From Asterochloris sp. CNOR1 (lineage: Eukaryota; Chlorophyta; Trebouxiophyceae; Trebouxiales; Trebouxiaceae), in assembly GCA_963969365.1 (NCBI GenBank), contig OZ017762.1:496001-560000 (forward strand): a stretch of 64,000 nt of DNA, read 5' to 3'. Made by a program: the position numbers and the translations under genes. Shown here piece after piece: positions 57,801 to 64,000 of this stretch. Every line of letters starts with the position of its first letter. Position 1 is the stretch's first letter. The notes under the pieces are model-generated. The model made no database searches. It was not told the origin of the DNA and saw only the letters and a list, made by a program, of their open reading frames with translations.

Positions 57801-60735
57801 NNNNNNNNNNNNNNNNNNNNNNNNNNNNNNNNNNNNNNNNNNNNNNNNNNNNNNNNNNNNNNNNNNNNNNNNNNNNNNNNNNNNNNNNNNNNNNNNNNNN
57901 NNNNNNNNNNNNAGTGGGGACACGCCTCAGCCTCAGGTGAGCATCTGCCCAGCATGCAGCGTGGTCAGCAGCCTCAGGACAGTGGGTGGGCCTGCACCTG
58001 TCCAACACACCCTCACGGGTCAGCCACTCAGGGGTGCTGCCCTGGTTCAAGCTCTGTGCTGATTCGCAGTGATGCCAACCCCAGATCTGGCCCTGTGCTC
58101 TGCAGCTGAACCTGGAGGCAAGGTCTAATGGTCTGAGCAAGGACTACATCTCCCTGCACAGCAAGCCCGCCAACGAGGTGGGTCTGCTGATGGCATGCTG
58201 CCGCCCTGCCTTGGCCGCTGTCCACTGCTGCTGGCCCCTCTGCAGGTTGTCCTGCTCCAGTGCTGAGTGCTGGCGTTGGTGTCTGTTGCTGCCCCGGGCA
58301 TCTCAGCAGCTGCAATGCTGCCTCTCACCGCTGGCAGTGCCCTGCAGGTGACCGCCAAGTGCCCCCCGGGCGCCCACTACCAGGGGGCCCCCCGGCTCTA
58401 CCGCTCTGCACAAGAGGTAGGATTGGCATGCAATGACGATCGCTTGTCACGAGGCACTCGCTGCCCTGTTGAGTTGCTGGGCACTTGGGCTGCTGAGCTG
58501 GCCTGCAGTGCAGTCAGTGATCTCTGTGGGATGCTGCATGTGCATGTAGCTCGTCTGAAGAGCTCGTGAGGTGCATGTGAGGTCAGGCATGAGCATCAAC
58601 ATGGCCATGCCCAATTGCAAGCTGTCTGAGAGACTGACAGCCAGTTGGTGCTGTGCCATGGCAGGCTGCCCAGGAGACGGCCCTGCTGGAGGCCTTCTTT
58701 GAAGAGCTAGGCGCTGTGCCCACAGCCTTCTCCAGGACCACCATGGGCGGTGCCTGCTTTTAGGGGCGTTGAGAGGGGCCAGAATGTGCAGGTGAGCGCA
58801 CGGTTGGGATGATCTGGCAACGTTGTGCTGCATGGCCTTTGCTTTTCATGTGAGGCAGGCCGACTGTCGCTGCCCCGCCCCTTCTGCAGCCAAGCTGTCG
58901 ATGCTGCTCAAGGCGTCATCCATGCACTGCTGCCACCGGATGGCATGTGGGCCGTCCTGCCTGACGCCCCTGAAGCTCACAAAGCCCCCTGCCTGCAGGA
59001 CCCGGTCATGCGCCAGGCTGCCCGGGTGCATGCTGCGCCCAAGGGGCCCTCACCCGTGGCTCCTCCTGCCAGGAGGCCTCAGGGGCGCCGTCAGCTGGCA
59101 GCCCGCGCCACCGGCTTCGACAGCCCACAGGAGGGCACGGCTCGCAGCCCCCCGCCTCTGACTGCAGTGCCACTGCCGTCCCCCCCTCCCTGTGGGAGCG
59201 ACGGTGGGGACACGCCCACAGCGCAGGTGAGCATGCAGCCTGGTCGGCAGCCTCAGGGCAGTGGGTGTGCATGCAGCACCCAATACACCTTCAAGTCAGT
59301 CACGCCGCTTCTGTCGACCTGGAGCACAATCTGGGGCGTGTGGTGACTGCACAGGGTCTTCCCATGCTTGTGTATTGCACTGAGCACCCGTCTGCCTCGA
59401 GCTCTGTGGAAGGTCTCCCTGGACGTCCAGCTGGTCTGCTGCATTCTCTCAAGTGCACCATTGTGCATACCACATGCTGAGCCATTCGCCCACCCATCTT
59501 ACAGGCACACCGGCCTCAGCAACCCTCACCCGCTGTGGTGTCTGCTGGGAGGCAGCGGAAGCCCCTGGTGGCTTTTGGTAGGAGGGTGGAGGGCCACGCA
59601 GGGGCGCCCAGGAACAGAGCCGGCAGCCCAGAGGCTGGCAGGGGAGGGCTCAGCCCTCAGGTGGGTCATCTGTTCAGGTTTCACCATCATTCAGCTGCTG
59701 CGTGCTGTGCTGGCCAGGGAGCTTCCAAGGTGCCATGGGCAGACAGGTCTGAGATGTGCAGCCTGCAAGCCAGCATCACAGGCTGCCCTGCATGCTGAGA
59801 TTGAGTTGATGCCAGCAAGCATGTGCAGCTGCTCCTGAACTGCCACAGCCAGTGGTGTGCCTGCAACGCACGCTCCTGTTGCATGCAAGATTGCTGCCCA
59901 TCTTTAGTGGTCCCATCCTTGGCCCCTGTGCTGTACCTGTAGGGGCCTATTCAGCTGGAGCTTGGCACATCCGGGGTACTCACACCTTCACGCTTTGCCA
60001 ACCAATGCACCCCCCCCACAGCGACCCCTAAGACTGGGTTTAGCACCCCAGTTGCCAGCATGGTGAGCGTCCTGGGACGCCGTGCTCCCTGCGCATTTGC
60101 AGTTCTGCGCTTGGCCCATGACTCCTTCCCAGTACTCAACAGGGACAAGCCTCTGACTGGCTCACTTCTGCGTGCGCAGGCCTCCAGCCGCCGTGCACCC
60201 ACACACACCTGGTCACCGGCCAGCTTTGGCAGCATATCGGCCTCAGATGCTGGCATGATCAGGGACGCCCTTGCCAGGCAGCGCGCAGAGATGGTGAGCA
60301 ACCCAGCATGGGCATCGTCTGACAGTCTGCACAAAGGCTGTCGTCACCTGTGGGGCTGCCTGTCATTACGCTGGCAACCCAGCTCATGCTCTGGCTGCAC
60401 CTGCAGCTGGCCATGCTGCGCCCATGCGTTGCTGTACTTGATGTGAGCTTAAGCATGTCCAGGCTGTCTGCAGCGCACTCCCGACATGCGTGCCTCCCCT
60501 GCAGGGCAAGGAGGGTGCCGCCGTGCTGGCAAGCATCGAGGGCAGGGTAGCTCAGCTGGCGGCCACCTATCAGCAGCTGTTTGCAGAGCAGGCTGCCCAG
60601 AGTGCAGCCAAGATTGCAGAGCTGCAGCAGGAACTGGCTCAGGCAAAGGCTGCGCAGATGGCTGCTGAGGTTACAGCCATGCAGCAGGCTACCATGCTGG
60701 CAGTCTGCCAACACCTGCATGGCTGTCACCACTAG
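54761..60735 (+). CDS. Unrecognised Pro/Ser/Ala-rich protein with C-terminal coiled coil
   Basis: I do not recognise the family. Exons that join cleanly are 54,761-54,988; 55,222-55,284; 56,072-56,197; 56,821-57,015; 57,340-57,513; one ending at 57,936 (cut by the N gap); 58,106-58,177; 58,348-58,416; 58,665-58,791; 58,999-59,226; 59,505-59,660; 59,943-60,062; 60,180-60,293; and 60,505-60,735 with a TAG stop. Every complete one is phase 0 at both ends, except that 58,665-58,791 needs one T removed from TTTT at 58,758-58,761 (otherwise TAG at 58,761-58,763). The start is basic (MTVKKAKGKSTLRANSNAQR). The middle is disordered and repetitive, with GLRSSTHAAGSTKKD resembling GLQRSTRAAAAKSQGK. The end is a coiled coil (VAQLAATYQQLFAEQAAQSA, KIAELQQELAQAKAAQ). 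A scaffold or cytoskeleton-associated role is possible but only inferred. Exons in 55.3-56.07 kb and around the gap may be missing from this list. Confidence 0.65.
55465..55800. repeat. Minisatellite with units of about 50 bp
   Basis: At least five degenerate units contain (c/t)gccaagcgctagccagaac or a close variant, followed by aaagccactac. They lie in an intron of the unknown plus-strand gene and are C-rich on this strand. Confidence 0.8.
55969..55990. repeat. Homopolymer of 22 C
   Basis: An uninterrupted run of 22 C follows cagct and precedes gctccctgg. If transcribed it would sit in an intron or a proline-rich exon of the unknown gene. Run length is prone to sequencing error. Confidence 0.9.
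57713..57912. other. Assembly gap of exactly 200 N
   Basis: The round length suggests a placeholder, so the true distance is unknown. The gap removes the start of an exon of the unknown gene and falls next to an intragenic duplication. Confidence 0.98.
57913..58030 (+). repeat. Duplicated exon end plus donor, copy beside the gap
   Basis: The block from tggggacacgcc through the donor gtgagc, the following cagcctcag(g)acagtgggtg and the caacacaccctcacgggtca stretch recurs at about 59,207-59,310. Both encode GGDTP/SGDTP followed by a phase-0 donor. Confidence 0.75.
59207..59310 (+). repeat. Duplicated exon end plus donor, second copy
   Basis: This matches 57,913-58,030. It is the end of the 58,999-59,226 exon (GSDGGDTPTAQ) and the start of the next intron. 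Confidence 0.75.
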
Positions 60736-62096
60736 GCCTGCAGAGTGGGCACAGAGCAGAGGCATGCTAGACTGAAATCGCGTCCGCCTCAAGCAGCGGT
60801 CTGACCTGCACAACAGGCGGTCTTTTCCCTTTCAGATTCTTAGCGTGTGTCTGGTTTGGTTTTCTCAAGCTCAACGTCCAGAGTTCTGACGTTGATGCCT
60901 TGGATTCCTGCATGTTTGTAATGCTGACACGATTTCATGGTGTTTCCTGCTGCCAAGGGTCAGCTACGGAAGCCTGACCACACTCTGCCTAAGGCCAGCC
61001 TCATTACGCCTGCTGCCGTCAAGCCACACTTGGCTCCTCACAACTGGTGGAATAGCAAGGCTGAGCCCTAGCTGACGACGAGCGGCTGCATGGCTGCTGC
61101 CGAGGGGTGAGAGGCCTGCTGGAGGGAGGGGCTTGCAGCAACTCTGCAAGCCCCTGTTCCTAGCACCTCAGGTTGTCCCGCCACCTGGCTGAATGGCTGC
61201 TTCAGATTGCTGGCTGGCTGCTCTTGAAGTTTGAAGATTGCCCAGAGCCCCCACAGGTGGCTGTGCTGTTCCTGGTCCTGTCTTGAAAGCCGAGCCCCCG
61301 GCACTGTAGTGCTAATGTCCCCTGAAGCTCAAGGTTTTCCTACGTGCAGCCAAGCCCTGGCCAAGTACTGCAGGCGCCAAGACTGAAGTCTTGGATGAGC
61401 CTGCCATCAGAGCCTGGCAGAGACCATCAACAGTTTGTGCATCTGTTTGGTGAACGAGGTGCAGCGGTACTGCCTGTCCTCACAACCTGACCCAAAACTA
61501 TGCTTTTGAGAGGAGGGCAGGCTGCAGCAGCTGTGGATGGCCCTTCAACAAGGGCATGAGCAGTGCATAAGGAGCCACGGCGCCCTGCAGGGGCTCTGGA
61601 GGCCAGACCTGCCTGGAACTCTGATGCTGCTGCCACCTGGGGCACCTACTGTGTTGCCCTGAAAGTTTCAGAGGCAGCGAGCAGTGAGGCAGGTTGCCAG
61701 CTGCTGGCTCCATCTCATCTGCAGGACTTCTGGTGCGAAGTCTGTCAATGCATAGCAAGAAGGGCGTCATACATGGCACCTCATACCTCCAGGCTGGTGT
61801 CACGCCTGCTGCCACGAAACCTGGGTTCATCAAGCTATTGCAGCAAGCCTTGCAGAAGTTGATTTAGGCACACAACTAAGACATACCATGCATCTAGAAG
61901 TTTACTGTCTGTACCCGCCGGTCAGGCGCAGCCATCAGCTTCTGTGAATGCCAGTTAGTGTGCAGGACCTAAATGGCTCGAATCTTGTCACTGCTCTGAG
62001 CTTGAAGTGGTGCAATCAGACTCAGCAGCAGGCCTGAACTGAGTGCCAGCTCAGTCCAGATCTCTTCGCAAGCCTGGCATCCGCAGCTGAGTCGCG
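60736..62096. other. Spacer with a possible alternative last exon
   Basis: This lies downstream of the unknown gene. A phase-0 open segment at 60,958-61,071, preceded by an AG and ending in TAG, reads QLRKPDHTLPKASLITPAAV and then HLAPHNWWNSKAEP. It could be an alternative terminal exon. The rest holds scattered open frames without recognisable motifs. Confidence 0.4.
60917..60921 (+). terminator. TGTAA poly(A) signal of the unknown gene
   Basis: TGTAA lies 182 bp after the TAG stop, on the coding strand and in the usual place for a short algal 3' UTR. Confidence 0.55.
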
Positions 62097-62521
62097 TGTG
62101 AGCACACAGAGGTATTGACTGGTGCCAGCTACCTTTTGGCACACAAGCATGTTGCTGCTGCGCAGGTCAGGCTTGCAGAACATGAGAGGATCGAAGGAGA
62201 GGCAGCCTTGACAGGAATGGTGCACGCTCACAACAGCAGCATGTCTCTCTACCTCTATGTATCCTGCTCTGGCTCTGTGAACGTGCCAGCAGACGAGCTC
62301 AGGGCCTGCACTGTGTCTGTACAGGCCACCCCTGTTGCATGATGCACTGCAGGCACTGCTGATGCGATCCCACAAGCTTTGGGTGATCTGCGGCCGCAGT
62401 TCAGGTTCCCATGGTTGAGCTCTGCTTGCAGGGCAGAGGTCACCTATGAAAAAGAAAGGCAAGGGGAATGCATGCGCTCAACTTTGAAGCGCCTCTGTCG
62501 TATTCCAAGCCGGTCCACACT
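62097..62521. repeat. Leader duplication, copy 2
   Basis: This is the second copy of the block at 54,415-54,845. The open frame at 62,115-62,342 keeps EGEAALTGM, YLYVSCSGSVNVPADE and ACTVSVQ. The start-codon region is kept as cacctATG at 62,446, but after 13 codons this copy hits TGA at 62,485-62,487. Its version of the first exon is therefore broken or is not used as coding sequence. Confidence 0.9.
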
Positions 62522-62574
62522 GAATCTCGTGTAGCCTGCTGGGGAAGTGTATCAGGCCTGTAGTCTTGTTGCAG

Positions 62575-64000
62575 TTCTGGCAGCCCTCTGAAGGCATCGA
62601 GCGGCAGCAAACGGGTACCCCATATGGTGGCCAGCCAGCCCTCTCTCAGAGCGAGGCGTGAGATTGATCTCTTGGTGAGGTTGGTCAGCACAAGGCCTGA
62701 TGCTGAGGTCTGCAGCCCTGCAAGCCTCGCTCACATGATTCCTGACGGACTTGCAGACTCTGGTGTACCCACAAGGTTATCCCCCAGAGCAGTTTCCGCC
62801 GGTGCAACCTGGCACCAGCTTGGGCGAAGTATGTGAGCTGATCACAACACAGGGAGCCCGCGTGTTTGTGAGGTGTGCACTGCTCCTTGGGCACCCAGTG
62901 CAGGCCTTTGTTTGGCAGGAAGCTCATCCCATACACAATGGTACGCTGTGGCTTTGAGTGACCCATCAGCTGGACCTGGATGACTGCAGGGGCTACTGGG
63001 GTAGGAGTCTGGTGTTGTGTTTTGAGTGCTTCTACTTCAGAGATCACTGGGTAGTCCGCCAGCTTCAGGTCAGTCCCTCACAATCACCTTGGACTCCCAG
63101 GGCCACCCAGCAGGGACAATTAAAGATGGTGTCAGCGCCAGCACCTCTGGCATCCACACCTCTCGCCATGTTCTGGTCTGCTGCAGTGTCATGCTGAGAC
63201 CCTGCACTATTGCATTGACCCATCAATGCAGCACCTGCACTGTGTTGGTCACTGCATGTGCTTCAGCTGACATGACATGCTCCCAGCTGGCCCTGCTGTG
63301 CTGCAAGTTTGCAAGGCGGGCTGGTGCATCCTCCAGGCTCCACTGGGCCCTGTAAATGCAAAGATTACCAGGATCATGTGCAGCCTGTGCTGCTGTAGCT
63401 CATGGCTGCCAGCCTGCTTTGCACCCTGCTGCTGCCAGCGTGCTGACAGAGAAGCGTATTCGCGCTTTGCAGACTAGATGTCATCCTGGTCTGCTGCAGG
63501 CGCGCAAGCTGACAAAGACCAGGCTCACTGCCGAGCTTGGCAACCCCTTGCTGCTGCTGCCCCGCCAGATCCACCTGTACACCAACATCAAGGAGCTCAT
63601 AGAGAGCATTGAGGGCAGCTTTGAGGCAGCACCTGCGGCCCTGCAGTGGTCTGTATGCAGCTTGGGGCCCAACCACATCCAACTGCCACGGCAGGTTCCC
63701 CATCTGCTGGCTGCAAGAGCCACAGCAGCCTCCCTGGGAATCCAATGCCCGGAGCAGCTGAATCCCGCCAGCCAGCCTGAGGGCCCCGGCTTTGAGCTGG
63801 TACTGGTGCACGAGGATGGAGGGGGCAGCGGCCACGATCAGTGGGTGCTTGAGGGGCGGAAACTGATGGTCAAGTCCCTGATCGGGCTGCAGCAGCTGTG
63901 CAAGACGCCCATGTTCCGCTGCTGGGTGTGCAGCAAGCCGGCACTCCAGATCTGCGGCAAGTGCCACCGCGTGGCCTTCTGCAGCCAGGAATGCGGGCAG
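62575..64000 (+). CDS. MYND zinc-finger protein, 3' end outside the window
   Basis: The exon from 63,500 to the window edge is open for 167 codons. It starts ARKLTKTRLTAELGN, continues QIHLYTNIKELIESIEGSFE, and ends in the first part of a MYND finger (CWVCSKPALQICGKCHRVAF, then CSQEC). MYND fingers bind proline-containing partner peptides; in algae they occur in large uncharacterised families and in SMYD-type methyltransferases, and I see no SET domain here. Two upstream exons fit phase 0: 62,575-62,655 (starting FWQPSEGIERQQTG, with a GC donor) and 62,757-62,828 (TLVYPQGYPPEQFPPVQPGT). Pieces near 63,041-63,068 and 63,114 are less secure. The start codon is not resolved: the ATG at 62,446 in the duplicated leader runs into a stop after 13 codons. 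The gene is truncated by the window end, not necessarily in nature. Confidence 0.75.

Noticed and set aside
57059-58140. Open frames running through the N gap
   Set aside because: The unknown bases cannot support a protein; length there is artificial.

Overview
This window is nuclear DNA from a green alga (Chlorophyta), most likely a motile member of the Chlamydomonadales. Three things point there. Genes are dense in short introns, almost all ending in tgcag. The candidate poly(A) signals are TGTAA. The gene content pairs a 9+2 axonemal dynein heavy chain and a PAS-linked cyclic-nucleotide phosphodiesterase with a plastid fatty-acid synthase enzyme. I cannot name the species. There are no bacterial operons, rRNA, tRNA or CRISPR arrays that I can see. 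Open frames are cut by introns, so each gene was read by joining short exons through conserved protein motifs and splice phases.

Layout. 1-4,338: no gene recognised; it probably holds the 3' UTR of the next gene. 4,339-10,365 (-): PAS-domain protein with a C-terminal class I cyclic-nucleotide phosphodiesterase domain. 11,363 to about 43,948 (-): one very large gene for an axonemal dynein heavy chain, complete from tail to C-terminal domain and closest in my reading to the monomeric inner-arm type. 44,564-45,098 (+): ankyrin-type repeat gene broken by one in-frame TGA. 46,374-50,423 (-): secreted or Golgi-type GT69 (CAP59/CMT1-like) glycosyltransferase. 50,580 to about 54,225 (-): plastid 3-ketoacyl-ACP synthase I, whose transit-peptide exon I could not place. 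54,761-60,735 (+): unrecognised Pro/Ser/Ala-rich basic protein with a short C-terminal coiled coil, interrupted by a 200-N gap. 62,575-64,000 (+): start of a MYND zinc-finger gene that runs off the window.

The genes do not form one pathway. The dynein (ciliary motility) and the phosphodiesterase (cAMP/cGMP signalling, often ciliary in this group) could be functionally linked, but only their adjacency suggests it. KAS1 acts in the chloroplast and GT69 in the secretory pathway.

The most unusual structure is not a protein. Many introns of the dynein and GT69 genes contain decayed tandem copies of the neighbouring exon-intron junction (acceptor or donor plus a few codons), so the introns appear to grow by repeated duplication of splice junctions. 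A separate duplication of about 430 bp places the same leader, with a coding-like micro-ORF, ahead of the two plus-strand genes at the right end.
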